Below, one piece after another: positions 12,139 through 23,435 of a stretch of DNA of 64,000 bases. This stretch comes from Lindgomyces ingoldianus. Its lineage: Eukaryota > Ascomycota > Dothideomycetes > Pleosporales > Lindgomycetaceae. Within the stretch, counting starts at the first letter, position 1. Each line of letters starts with the position of its first letter. Under the pieces are notes generated by a model, which was not told where the DNA came from, searched no databases, and saw only the letters and a list, made by a program, of their open reading frames with translations. The stretch lies in contig NW_022985203.1 in assembly GCF_010093535.1 (NCBI RefSeq), positions 553,915 through 617,914 of the forward strand. Direction: 5' to 3'. The translations under genes and the position numbers were made by a program.

Positions 12139-14414
12139 AATTAACATAGATTCTGCACTATCCTCTAACATTGCTACGTAAGCTAATGCTATATAAAAAG
12201 TAATAAAAATGCTTTAGAGCAAAAGAGTAAAAGTTAATATTAATTATATAATTAACACTTAAAATAGTCTAATATTATATAAAGTTTTAAATCTTTTACT
12301 TAGTTTTAAAGTAAAGACATAGTAAAAGAAAAAGGGATAAACAGAACTATATATAGTAAAGAGAATTAAGGCCCTAAATGTTATTATTAAGATAGAGAAT
12401 AGTCTAGTAAGACTCTACTACACACAAGTTATGCTATATTATTATATAAAGAACAAAAATAAACCTGCATAAAAACTGCTAGATCTAGATAAACTAGCCC
12501 TAGTATAAAGAGATCCTTTATAAGTATAAAAGAGAGGTTGTCTACATAAGTAACTAACTCTAATTAATAGACTATATAAAACAGCCCCTTAAGTAGTATT
12601 AGATTTATTATATAAACTAGAACTATAACTAGCTAAAAGAGGCTATAAAAGACTACATAAGAATCCTGTATAAAACATAATGTTTTTAACCTAGAAAAAA
12701 AAAGATAACTACACTTTAGTAATTAAGCTCTGTGTAGATAGTGTAATTACAATACCTAGAAAACTATTTAAAGAATTAGACTATATAAAAATAAAAAGTT
12801 TAGTTATAGGCAGCATGTTTAAAGTACTTTTATATAATTTATTAGTCTATAAGGGACAGATCTTTAACCTTTATTTTATATGTAAAGTTAAAAGGAAATT
12901 AACATAGCTATATAAAAAATTAAGACTAGTATTTATAAAACATTTTAATAAGAAAAAGAAAAAAATTCTTACATAGTCCTTTATAATTTAGAAAATAAGT
13001 TAGAGGTTAATTCTAGCTATTAGCCTATTATTAATAGCTTTATATAGTATGCACTATAAGCTACATAATATTACTTAAGTGTATGTATAGTTAATAAATA
13101 AACTTACATAAATATTATTTACATAACTACTAAGAGAACTCTAAGAGAGCTTTTCTCTGCGCACAATATTTAGAGTTGTATAACTACTATATAGCGCAGT
13201 AGAATCTAGCTTATATTAGTTTAAGACATACTACAACTACTATAAAGATAAACTTTGCATAGAAACCTTTTTATATAATCTATGCTTATTAATTATGTAT
13301 AAAGGCATAAAAATGTTTAGAGTTATAGAGCTATAAATAGATAACACTCTTAGTATTATTATAACTAATTTTGCGTAATATAAAAAAGAAAAGCTATAAA
13401 AAGCTAAGTTCTATATAAAATTTAAAATAATATTATTATATAAACAGCTTATAAAATTTAATAAAAAGAAAATTTAGCTTATATAAAATAAAACTATAAT
13501 TTTATTAACTTAGAAAAAAGAAGCTAAGAACCTTTATACAGTAGACCTAAACATAAAGAACGCCGCGCAGAAGTACATTAAACAGCGCGCACAAAGTGCC
13601 TATATTGCGTCTGTATGTTAACCTAAGGCAGCATTTAACCTGTCTACTACTGCTTAAGTTGTGTTACTATTATATAATAATATTAAAGCATTAAATATAT
13701 AAATCTAATAGTAAATTAATAACTAAAATTAAGGATTATTATATGTACTACTTAATCTTTTCTATATAAAGTTGTTTATCTTTACTAATAAATTATTTAT
13801 AAATAATAAAAACTTAAGTTTATAGCTTAGCTTTCTTATTATTCTTAAAATAAAGTAGTGCACTAGGAACTTATATAACTTTAAAATTATAGGTAATATT
13901 ATACACTAAAACTTCTTTAAGTGTAAACAGGTTACCTGCTTTATACTAGCTAGTAAATTATATAGAATAGTAGAAGGATTTAACTGCGCAATTGCACTAA
14001 GCACAACAATTAACTAGATTATACATATGCTTAGACTACCTCTAATACCTATTGTACTATGCATAGACTTAAGATTTCTATACAAATGTCTTATAAAGCT
14101 TAGTATAATAAATAAAAAAAGGCTTATAATTAATATTATGTTAATTTAAGAATTATATAAGAAGAAAAAGATTATAAAAATTAGGTAGATTAATAAAAAA
14201 AATAACTTAGCAAATGCCTATATAAAGAAAGTGCTAAACTTTGCTTTTAAAGAACTAGTTTTACGTAACTAACTAACTATTAAAGTTAAAGCGTTAGTTA
14301 ATAGGCTTAAGCCTGTACAAGATAATAAATAGGGCGCTGTGCTGTAAAGGCTTTAGTAGTATAAGTAGGGCAAACTAGGCAAGGTCTGTACAAAGGAAAA
14401 AGAAAAGTTGCTAG
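12139..14414 (+). pseudogene. G1 integrase end, reverse transcriptase and RNase H, RIP-inactivated
   Basis: Continues the G1 frame after F1. It aligns without large gaps to G2 45847-48131. The reverse transcriptase active-site region at about 13325-13345 reads IDNT where copia enzymes have an Asp-Asp pair, so one Asp is lost. RNase H lies at about 13780-14060 and includes TSVLASKLYRIVE-like sequence after a cysteine-lysine-arginine stretch. Ends with a purine tract and the 3' LTR. Confidence 0.8.
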
Positions 14415-14625
14415 TGTCTAAATAGTAGTATTTAGATACGCAGTTAGGCGTCACATAACATAGTCTTGTGTCACAGTTGTACGCACAGACAGATAAATAC
14501 CCTTTCCTTTGCACAGACTTAGAAAAAGAAGAATTAACACCAGTTACCTGCAACCCCCCCCCGCGCGATGTGTACACCGTGCAAACCTCTTTGCTTTGCA
14601 TAGCTAGCATAGAGTCCATTCAACA
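14415..14625 (+). repeat. G1 3' LTR
   Basis: 211 bp. The inner left end is mutated (tgtctaaatagtag against tgtccgaatagcag). The outer right end is cleaner (gagtccattcaaca against gagtctatttaaca in the 5' LTR). Confidence 0.93.
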
Positions 14626-14630
14626 GCAGT

Positions 14631-15129
14631 ATTAAATTATATTTATATAAAGTTGAATTTTTTATTATGTAAAGTATAATACTTGTATTTTTTTAATTTA
14701 AAGGACTAAAAGGAGAACTTAACTTAAAGGCTATAAGTAAAAGCATAGACAGCCTAAAAGCAGATAACTTAAAATGCCTTTAAAGAGGCTTTAAAAGAGG
14801 GGCAAAGCAGCATAGTAAATTTCTTTAATACTATAATTAGTTAGCAGACTAAGCTATAGAATGTTAAGTGTATAATAATACTTATAAAGTAAAGATTTAG
14901 ATAATAGCTAAAAAAGAAACTAATAACATTAACTAAACTATATAAGTAAGGCAAGTAAACACTTATTACTATAAATAATAAATTTGCTATATTAATAATA
15001 ACTACACTACTAGTTCCTACTAAACAAAAACATTATAATAAAAGCATTATATTAGTATTAGGTTTTTAGTCTATTTTTTAGTAATAAAAAATTTTAGTTA
15101 AGATAGTTATACTTATTATATCTTATTTA
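14631..15129. other. RIP-mutated stretch between G1 and A1, partly J3 gag
   Basis: About 500 bp with no recognisable complete domain. The last about 60 bp should be continuous with 18098-18173 once A1 is removed (TA target at 15128-15129 and 18096-18097), and that piece reads as the end of a J-type gag. Somewhere in this stretch K sequence must pass into J3 sequence; I could not place the border. Confidence 0.4.
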
Positions 15130-15224
15130 ACATATTTTACAGGCAAGTTGCTTACACACCTAAGTTACTTACTTTTGCTAAGACCCTACTATACTACTCT
15201 TTCTACACTAATGCATTCCTAATA

Positions 15225-16324
15225 ACGTACTTCACGGGCGAGTTGCTCACACACCTGAGTCGCTTACTTTTGCCAAGACCCCACTAAACTACTCTTCCTA
15301 CACTAATGCATTCCCCACAACACTACTTAGACGCGCTAAAAGAATGTTAGATACAGCTTACGCTCTAAGCTTTTAAACAAGACATAAAACTCTTAAAGAA
15401 ATGTGCTGTAGCTATGTGCAAGGTCTTATAAAAGACAATAAATAACTACAGCACTAGACACCCTTTATAAGCTAATTCTACAGCTAAATTACAGAGGCTA
15501 GGCAATAAAAAGGAGCAGGTGATTGTTAAGACTATACTTAAGCTATATGCGCAAGGAATTTCCCCTTAGATAGCATTTATAGCTAATATAGCTAATTCTT
15601 TGCGCGCTAAGCGTAATCTAGGCTATGTTTGCATAAACTAGCCTAGTACGTTTGTGAAGCGTTATTTAGAGCTTAAAGTAAAGTTTTAAGCGCAAGTATA
15701 GTTAAGAGATATTTAGCTAATTATAAACCCTATCTTGCTAAAGTTGTACATGTTATTATCCTAGATGCTATACTTAGCTTTAATATTCTCTACAAGGCTA
15801 AACCTGCCCTAAATTACCCTAGGACTCTTATAGAGGGCTCTCTTATAGTTGTACTTACGCTTAAATGTTACTTTAAGCTCTAAATAACGCTTTACAAACG
15901 TACTAGGCTAGTTTATGCAAACATGGCCTAGATTACGCTTAGTGCGCAAAGAATTAGCCATATTAGCCACAACTGCTATTTAAGGGGAAATTCCTCGCGC
16001 ATATAGCTTAAGTATAGTTTTAATAATTACCTACTTCTTTTTATTGCCTAGCCTTTGTGATTTAGCTGTAGAATTAGCTTATAAAGGTTATCTAGCGCTA
16101 TAGTTATTTGTTATCTTTTATAGGACCCTACATATAGCTATAGCACATTTCTTTAAAAGTTTTATGTCTTGTTTAAAAGCTTAGAGCGTAAGCTGTATCT
16201 AAAGTTCTTTTAGCGCGTCTAAGTAGTGTTATAGGGAATGCATTAGTGTAGGAAGGGTGGTTTAGTGGGGTCTTGGCAAAAGTGAGCGACTCGGGTGTGT
16301 GAGCAACTCGCCCGTGAAGTACGT
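15225..16324. mobile_element. 1,100-bp foldback derivative of family A (C1)
   Basis: Flanked by TA (15223-15224, 16325-16326). Ends acgtacttcacgggcgag and cgcccgtgaagtacgt are clean. The element is a long palindrome: about 486-bp arms (about 15225-15710 and 15838-16324) around a spacer of about 127 bp. The right arm plus spacer, read on the minus strand, equals the first about 610 bp of family A: terminal repeat, transposase N-terminus and start of the catalytic domain. The left arm is an inverted copy of its first part. No complete transposase, so non-autonomous. Sits in the subterminal part of A1, its own parent family. Confidence 0.9.
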
Positions 16325-16329
16325 TAACA

Positions 16330-17960
16330 CTACTTAAATATGTTAAAGAAATGTTAGATGTAGCTTACACTTTAGGCTTTTAAATAAAATGTAACACTTT
16401 TTAAGTAACACACTGCAGCTATTTATAAAGTCCTTTAAAAGACAATAAGTAACTAACACACTAGATAACCTTTTTAAGCTAATTATATAGCTAACTTATA
16501 AAAGCTAGATAATAATAAAAAGTAGGTAATTATTTAGCACATACTTAAGCTAGATGCGTAAGAATTTCCCCTCTAGCTAGTAGCTGTAGCTAATATAGCT
16601 AATTCTTTACACACTAAGCATAATATAGGCTATATTAGCATAAACTAGCTTAATATGTTTATTAAGTGTTACTTAAAGCTTAAAGTAAAGTTTAAGTGTA
16701 AGTATAACTATAAAAAAGCTTTTTATAAATATTTTATAGTAATTTAAAGCTAGTTTAACTTTATAAAGAATATTAAAGCTAAGTATAGCATCTAAAATAA
16801 TAACACATATAACTTTAATAAAATAAGGTTTAGAATAAGCTAAATATCTACTAGAGTAGTTATTACAGGTTTAGAGAGATAAGGACAGCTAAAAGCAGTC
16901 TAGCTAGGTAACTAGAAGTAGATAATAGCTATCTAGGGCATTAATGCTAAAAAGTAAGCTATTTTGCTTTTTATTATTTTTAAAGTAGCAACTACTTTTT
17001 AAGCTAGTATAAAAAGAAAAATTTACTTTAGAATTAAGTTATTATAATTTTTAAGCATAGCTAGACTACTAATTAGCTTAGTCTAGACTAGTTAAAGCAC
17101 TTTAACATGCATATAAAAAAGTGTACTGTTAGCAGCTACTGTCTACTAGTTATTAATAGCTATAAGAGCTATAACTTACTTTATTTCTAGTAATACTATA
17201 AAGATAATAAAATTATTACTATTTATATACTTTTTTACTTATTATACCTCTTATAGCTACTTAATGTAGGTTGTTTTACTCTTTTAAAAAAGGTGTATAA
17301 GTGCTAAGCTAAAAACCTTATATATAACTAAATTACTTATATTATAAAAATAAAGTTTTTACTATGCTTTAAAGTAGCTTATAATGCTATAATTACTTTT
17401 AGTAATATTTAAGAAAAGTTTTAAAGCGCTAAATTAGTTTTTTTTAACTTATAATAAGTTATAATAGGCTTTAATGTAAAGTTGCGCACTTTATTACTAC
17501 TACTACCTATATATAACAAGCCCTAGTAGTTATAAACCCTAAGTAATACTCTAAAACTTAAGTTATAATTAATGCTTATAAAAATAAAAATTTAAAAGTA
17601 TATAAATAGTTTACTAACTTTTATAGTTAAAGTGTTTAAAAAGGTCTTAAAGAGAGTAGTAATAATTATATATAAGCTAGTATTAGTGTAATAAGAAATT
17701 ACTAAGCTTTAAGCAGCTAATAAAGCTGCTATATAACATAAATTACATAAAAAAAATAGATTAAGGTAAAAAAAACCTTAATAATTTAAAAAAGCTTATG
17801 CTTAATAGCTCTAAAAAAGTTTAGAGCGCGTAGTAATAGAAAAAAGGTAAAGAAGTAGGTGTAAGCTAAAGTAGGTAAGCTATTCTAAAGGCGCTGCAGA
17901 TAGTGCAATTAGACTAGGCATAACATGTAAATGTGTAAGTAAGAAGCAGAAGTAGTATCT
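16330..17960 (+). pseudogene. Fot1/pogo-type transposase of A1, RIP-inactivated
   Basis: Plus-strand reading with stops. The N-terminal DNA-binding region (Tc5/CENP-B-like helix-turn-helix) is at about 16560-16700 and includes ANMANS-like and IKCYLKLKVKFKCKY sequence. The catalytic DDE domain follows: the first acidic motif, usually YNFDETGF in this family, is read at about 16808-16832 as YNFNKIRF with Asp changed to Asn. Then come ITGLERQGQ-like and LGN-like segments at about 16865-16920. A C-terminal region to about 17960 has no intact zinc knuckle. In life it would cut and paste the element into TA sites. Confidence 0.75.
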
Positions 17961-18097
17961 AAATAATATTCTAGGCTATACTATACTATATAGTGCTAGA
18001 GCAGGTTGTTATAGGCTATAATAGAGTTTGTTAGGGTGGGGTCTTAGCAAAAGTAAGCGACTTAGGTGTGTGAGCAACTTGCCTGTAAAGTACGTTA

Positions 18098-18173
18098 AAT
18101 TAGTTTTAAATTAGTTTTAAATATTTTTTATATACTGTAGATAAAAACTATTAGCCTATAAAAGAAGAGGTAG
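18098..18173 (+). pseudogene. End of a J-type gag and polypurine tract (J3)
   Basis: Reads KYFLYTVDKNY, stop, PIKEEVV, stop, which aligns with the end of the J2 gag (IFCTIITTNRDYQSTEGGVV). The purine run aaagaagagg followed by tag (18161-18173) abuts the LTR, as in J2. Confidence 0.6.
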
Positions 18174-18463
18174 TATAATAATTCTACAAATTATTTTATC
18201 TTAGGTTGCTTAAATCCTATCTAAAGGGTCTCTATATTAGCTCTAACTATAACTTAACCTAGTCCTCTGCAGTTACCTCTATTCTTTTATATATTTAGTT
18301 ACACCTTGCTTTTGTAGCTAGCTTAGTAGTTTTCTAATATTCTTTTATATAAGGCCTATAGGTGTTAATAGCATTCCTAGGTTTAGAGTCCCCACGCACT
18401 CCCATATGCCTCTAAGAGGATTCCCACCGCATTCGGACCCATTGTCTTGCCTGCGCCGTTACA
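18174..18463 (+). repeat. Family J 3' LTR (J3)
   Basis: 290 bp, aligned to the J2 LTRs end to end. The inner left part is heavily mutated (TATAATAATTCT for TGTAACAATCCT), while the last about 75 bases are clean and end GTTACA. The polypurine tract before it makes it a 3' LTR. The sequence after it (aaacc) does not match the five bases before it, so it is not a solo LTR; its 5' LTR is probably left of the window. Confidence 0.88.
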
Positions 18464-19401
18464 AAACCTGCCCTATAAGCCCTTAGGCCTAGTAGTAACA
18501 TAGTGTAGGATGTAAAGTACTTTTATTATTAAAGGCTACTTTAGTTAAAAAATTATATACTTAAGATCTAAAAGTATTTTTAAAAGTATATTAAAATATT
18601 TTTAAAGCTTTTATAGCTTTTTAAAGCTATAGCTTATTATATAGTAGCTAGTATCTATAATAAAGGCTACTGCTAGGCTACACTACTTATAAGTGTTACC
18701 TAGGTACTTTCTAACAATAGCAATAAGTATTTAAGCACTAATAATACTAATAATGCTTTAGACTTTAAAAAACTTATGCATGTTTCTTTTAAGTTTTACT
18801 TTTAGTAGTATACTTTTAGCAAATATTATATAAATATTCTTAGGCTAAATAGTACGCATAATTATGCTATAAAGATTAAAAAAAGAAAGAAGATTTTAAA
18901 CTTTCTTATTTATAACCTTTTTTACTATAAACTAGATATCCTGCAGGAATACCTTAATGCAGCCTAGAAGAAGGGTTAGATACGCCTAAGTAAGTTCTCT
19001 ATAGATGCTTTTATCCTTTTTATTTTAAAACTAAATATGACACTATAACTTTATATTAACTATTAAAGTTTTAATATAATTATAATTAAAAACTAATACT
19101 TTATTTTACTTATAAGTAAGATGTTAGATTGCTTATTAAAGGCTAAAGTTTTTATAAAGCTTAACTTTTACAACGCCTACTATAGGCTTTACATTAAAAA
19201 AGAGGATAAGTAAAAGACTACCTTTAAGACATAGTATAAGCATTTTAAATACTTTATTATGCCTTTTAGCCTAGCTAATGCTCTAGCTACTTTTTAGTTT
19301 TATATTTATAAAGCTTTAGAAAGCTTATTAGAAAAGACTTATGTTATTTACTTAAATAACGTCTTTATCTACTTTAAAAATAAAAAGAACTATAAGTAAT
19401 A
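18464..19401 (+). pseudogene. Ty3/gypsy reverse transcriptase, first part (element L)
   Basis: A plus-strand frame from about 18860 reads KLDILQEYLNAA, stop, KKG, then LNFYNAYYRLYIKKEDK, FKYFIMPFSLANALATF and YVIYLNNVFIYFKNKKNYK up to the A2 insertion at TA 19400-19401. The catalytic YLDDV box is YLNNV (19349-19363), both Asp lost. The frame resumes at 30579 after A2 is removed, within the same domain. Upstream 18464-18860 should hold protease or the linker and is unreadable. L is the oldest element of the right part: A2, C3 and H1 all sit in it. Confidence 0.85.
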
Positions 19402-20159
19402 ACATACTTTACAGGTAAGTTGCTTACACACTTAAGTTACTTACTTTTGCTAAGACTCTACTACACTACTTTTTCTACACTAATGCATTTCTAACAACAC
19501 TACTTAAACATGTTAAAGGAACATTAGATGTAGCTTATACTTTAGGCTTTTAAATAAAACATAATACTTTTTAAGTAATACACTATAGCTATTTATAAAG
19601 TTTTTTAAAAAATAATAAGTAACTAACACACTAGACAACCTTTCTAAGCTAATTATACAGCTAACTTATAAAAGCTAGATAATAATAAAAAGTAGGTAAT
19701 TATTTAGCACATACTTAAGCTAAATACATAAGAATTTCCCCTCTAGCTAGTAGCTATAGCTAATATAGCTAATTCTTTGCACACTAAGCATAATATAGGC
19801 TATGTTAGCATAAACTAGCTTAATATGTTTATTAAGTGTTACCTAAAGCTTAAAGTAAAGTTTAAGTGTAAGTATAACTATAAAAAAACTTTTTATAAAA
19901 TTTTTATAGTAATTTAAAGCTAGTTTAACTTTATAAAAAATATTAAAGCTAAGTATAGCATCTAAAATAACAACATATATAACTTTAATAAAATAAAGTT
20001 TATAATAGGCTAAATATCTACTAAAGTAGTTATTATAAGTTTAGAGAGATAAAAATAGCTAAAAGCAGTCTAGCTAGGTAACTAGAAGTAAACAATAGCT
20101 ATCTAGAGCATTAATACTAAAAAGTAGGCTATTTTACTTTTTATTATCTTTTAAAGTAG
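19402..20159 (+). pseudogene. A2 transposase, N-terminal part
   Basis: Near-parallel to A1 16330-16960: helix-turn-helix region at about 19735-19870, then the first catalytic motif at about 19980-20000. Foldback C2 interrupts it at TA 20160-20161. Many stops; not functional. Confidence 0.75.
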
Positions 20160-20161
20160 TA

Positions 20162-21261
20162 ACGTACTTTACAGGCGAGTTGCTCACACACCTAAGTTGC
20201 TTACTTTTGCTAAGACCCTACTAAACTACCCTTCCTACACTAATGCATTCCCCACAACACTACTTAGACGCGCTAAAAGAATGTTAGATACAGCTTACGC
20301 TCTAAGCTTTTAAATAAAACATAAAACTCTTAAAAAAATGTGCTATAGCTATATATAGAGTCTTATAAAAGACAATAAATAACTATAGCGCTAGACAACC
20401 TTTATAAGCTAATTCTACAGCTAAATTATAAAGGCTAGGTAATAAAAAGGAGCAGGTGATTGTTAAGACTATACTTAAGCTATATGCGCAAGGAATTTCC
20501 CCTTAGATGGCATTTATGGCTAATATAGCTAATTCTTTGCGCGCTAAGCGTAATCTAGGCTATGTTTGCATAAACTAGCCTAGTACATTTATAAAGCGTT
20601 ATTTAGAGCTTAAAGTAAAGTTTTAAGCGCAAGTATAGTTAAGAGATATTTAGCTAATTATAAACCCTATCTTACTAAAGTTGTACGTGTTATTATCCTA
20701 GATGCTATACTTAGCTTTAATATTCTCCACAAGGCTAAACCTGCCCTAAATTACCCTAGGACTCTTGTAGAGGGCTCTTTTATAGTTGTACTTACACTTA
20801 AATGTTACTTTAAGCTCTAAATAACGCTTTATAAACGTACTAGGCCAGTTTATGCAAACATGGCCTAGATTACGCTTAGCGCGCAAAGAATTAGCTATAT
20901 TAGCCACAAATGCTATCTAAGGGGAAATTTGTTGCGCATATAGCTTAAGTATAGTCTTAACAATCACCTGCTCCTTTTTATTGCCTAGCCTTTATAATTT
21001 AGCTGTAGAATTAGCTTGTAAAGGTTGTCTAGTGCTGTAGTTATTTGTTATTTTTTATAAGACTTTACACATAGCTATAGCACATTTCTTTAAGAGTTTT
21101 ATGTCTTGTTTAAAAGCTTAGAGCGTAAGCTGTATCTAACATTCTTTTAGCGCGTCTAAGTAGTGTTGTAGGGAATGCATTAGTGTAGGAAGAGTAGTTT
21201 AGTAGGGTCTTGGCAAAAGTAAGCAACTCAGGTGTGTAAGCAACTTGCTTGTGAAGTACGT
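20162..21261. mobile_element. 1,100-bp foldback derivative of family A (C2)
   Basis: Same length and structure as C1 and C3: palindromic arms around a short spacer, TA on each side (20160-20161, 21262-21263). It is inserted inside the transposase of A2. The right-half reading holds the parent's N-terminal transposase code on the minus strand. Confidence 0.9.
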
Positions 21262-21263
21262 TA

Positions 21264-22344
21264 ACTACTTTTTAAGCTAGTATAAAAAGAAAATTTTATG
21301 TTAAAATTAGGTTTTTATAATTTTTAAGCACAGCTAGACTACTAATTAGCTTAGTCTAGACTAGTTAAAGCACTTTAACATGTATATAAAGAAGTGTACT
21401 ATTAGCAGCTACTGTCTACTAGTTATTAACAGCTATAAAAGCTATAACTTACTTTATTTTTAGTAATACTATAAAAATAATAAAATTATTACTATTTATA
21501 TACTTTTTTACTTATTACACTTTTTATAGCTACTTAATGTAGGTTATTTTACTTTTTTAAAAAAAGTATATAAGCGCTAAGCTAAAAACCTTATGCATAA
21601 CTAAATTACTTATATTATAAAAATAAAGTTTTTACTATGCTTTAAAGTAGCTTATAATACTATAATTACTTTTAGTAATATTTAAAAAGAGTTTTAAAGC
21701 GCTAGATTAGTTTCTTTTAACCTATAATAAGTTATAATAAGTCTTAATATAAAGTTACACACTTTATTACTACTACTACTTATATATAATAAGCTCTAGT
21801 AGTTGTAAACTCTAAGTAATACCTTAAAACTTAGGTTATAATTAATGCTTATAAAGATAAAAATTTAAAAGTATATAAATAGTTTACTAACTTTTATAGT
21901 TAAGGTGTTTAAAAAAGTTTTAAAAAAGGTAGTAATAATTATGTATAAGCTAGTATTAGTATAATTAAAAATTACTAAGCTTTAAGTAGCTAATAAGGCT
22001 ACTACATAACATAAATTATATAAAAAAAAAGTAGATTAAGGTAAAAAAGACTTTAATAATTTAAAAAAGCCTACACTTAACAGCTTTAAAAGAGTTTAGA
22101 GCGCACAGTAATAGAAAAAAAGTAAAAAAGCAGGTGCAAGCTAAAGTAAGTAAGCTATCCTAAAGGCGCTGCAGATAGTGTAATTAGACTAGGCATAACA
22201 TGCAAATGTGTAAGTAAGAAGTAGAAGTAGTATCTAAATAATATTCTAGGCTGTACTGTACTATATAGTGCTAGAGCAGGTTGTTATAGGCTATAATAGA
22301 GTTTATTAGGGTGGGGTCTTAGCAAAAGTAAGCGACTCGGGTGT
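21264..22344 (+). pseudogene. A2 transposase, C-terminal part
   Basis: Continues the A2 transposase after C2 and matches A1 from about 16985 to 18078. It is followed by subterminal sequence, and D1 then interrupts the right terminal repeat within gtgtgtgag at 22349. Confidence 0.75.
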
Positions 22345-22349
22345 GTGAG

Positions 22350-23419
22350 TGTTACAATCCTTGCTTCGGGGAAGCACTCGGGTCTTACGATATTCCTAGG
22401 GGGAAGTAGGACGGGTGGTAGAGGCCAATCCGGTAGGGTGTACAGTCCTACGTACAGGCTAATGGGCTAGTAGAGAATGGTAGAGTGACTAGATTATAGT
22501 TTGCCCTTTATGCAGCAGTAGAAAGGCTAGGTTAAACAGTTCTGTTAGACAGAGTTAGAGGTATATATAGTGTAAGATATATAAATAGTATTACAGCTCT
22601 TTAAAAAGCTAAATGCTACTTAGTTTATATAAAAAATAAACTAAATATTAAACACACCTTTTAAAAGTTATTTAATGCAGGAACTATATATATATGCTAA
22701 GAGTGCTAAGATAAGCTTAAGTAAGTTCCTTAAGTTTAGCTATGCTAGCTGCACTACTAACTTGCTTAAACTTGCTAAACTTGTTAAGGCTTTCTTAGAA
22801 CTTATATCCTACCTTTCTATTAAATAACGCACTGTTCCGCCACTATAGGCAGCTGTGCTGTCCCTGTGTCCTCTAACTAGTCTATAAGCGAGCCCTGTCC
22901 TAATCTAGCTAGATTGTAGAGCACTGCTAGTGGAATTACGCTAGTCTAACTCAGGGTTGCCACTTTATAGTAATTACTATTTTTAAAATAGTAATTACTA
23001 TGTTTTTAAAAACATTATTATTACTTAATTACATAAGCTATAATTCTAAAAATTAATATATAGATGCTAAGTAAACTAGTCTATAAATCTATAAATTTAA
23101 ATTCTAAAAATTATATTTAATACATTTATAATAAATAAAAAAGAGAGAAAAAAAGGAGAGAAAAATAGTAATTACTATTACTATTACTATTTCTGCTTTT
23201 TTTCTCTGTTTTTCTCTATTACTAGGGATACAAATTTATATAGTAGAATCTAATCTTATAGATCTATACTTTAGTATACCTAGTATCTAAGTTTAGGTTT
23301 TTAGAATATTAGCTAATGTAATGAAGCTGTTATAGACTTTTTAAAAAAATAGTAATTACTATTTTAGAATAGTAATTACTATAAAAGTGGCAACCCTGGT
23401 CTAACTGTAGACTATAACA
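22350..23419 (-). repeat. D1 3' LTR (left copy), interrupted by E1
   Basis: The outer left about 130 bases are clean (ccttgcttcggggaagcac). The inner part next to E1 is mutated (ctagtctaact against ctggtccaact in the right LTR). E1 lies at 22952-23398, with duplicated gtctaact on both sides. Confidence 0.93.
22952..23398 (+). mobile_element. hAT-like MITE E1, 447 bp
   Basis: Terminal inverted repeats start cagggttgccact and end agtggcaaccctg. An 8-bp target duplication gtctaact (22944-22951, 23399-23406) is the hAT hallmark. No coding sequence. The subterminal parts carry repeated copies of the palindrome atagtaattactat, two at each end and another near the centre followed by (tagtaat)-like repeats. 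A purine-rich/pyrimidine-rich core at about 23137-23220 may fold as a hairpin. Same length as E2, opposite orientation. Confidence 0.9.
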
Positions 23420-23435
23420 CACTGCCTTTTTTCCC
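23420..23435 (-). other. D1 polypurine tract
   Basis: The minus strand reads gggaaaaaaggcagtg directly before the element's 3' LTR. D2 has a related run at 63401-63420. Confidence 0.75.

Larger units (their letters stand above)
3177..14625 (+). mobile_element. Ty1/copia-like LTR retrotransposon G1, split by F1
   Basis: Two 211-bp LTRs (3177-3387 and 14415-14625), TGTCCGAATAG...TTCAACA type, are flanked by target duplication gcagt (3172-3176, 14626-14630). Removing F1 and its 5-bp duplication leaves about 5,782 bp, close to the uninterrupted sister copy G2 (5,854 bp). Internal order is leader and gag, then integrase before reverse transcriptase and RNase H, which is the copia order. All frames are broken by RIP. 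A purine run at 14392-14407 precedes the 3' LTR. Confidence 0.93.
15130..18095 (+). mobile_element. Fot1/pogo-like DNA transposon A1, split by foldback C1
   Basis: Terminal inverted repeats: the left end reads acatattttacaggcaag (an RIP-changed acgtacttcacgggcgag) and the right end reads gcctgtaaagtacgt. They are flanked by TA (15128-15129, 18096-18097). Removing C1 and its TA leaves 1,864 bp, the usual size for Fot1-type elements. The transposase remnant reads on the plus strand. Sister copy A2 is 1,867 bp net. Confidence 0.9.

Noticed and set aside
15225..16324. Foldback C1 as two head-to-head truncated A elements inserted separately
   Set aside because: Three copies of the same length with a single TA duplication each show that it moves as one unit.
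1..18463. J1 (1-101) and J3 (18174-18463) as the LTR pair of one element
   Set aside because: J1 is followed directly by integrase code of K, not by a leader, and J3's gag end does not belong to K.
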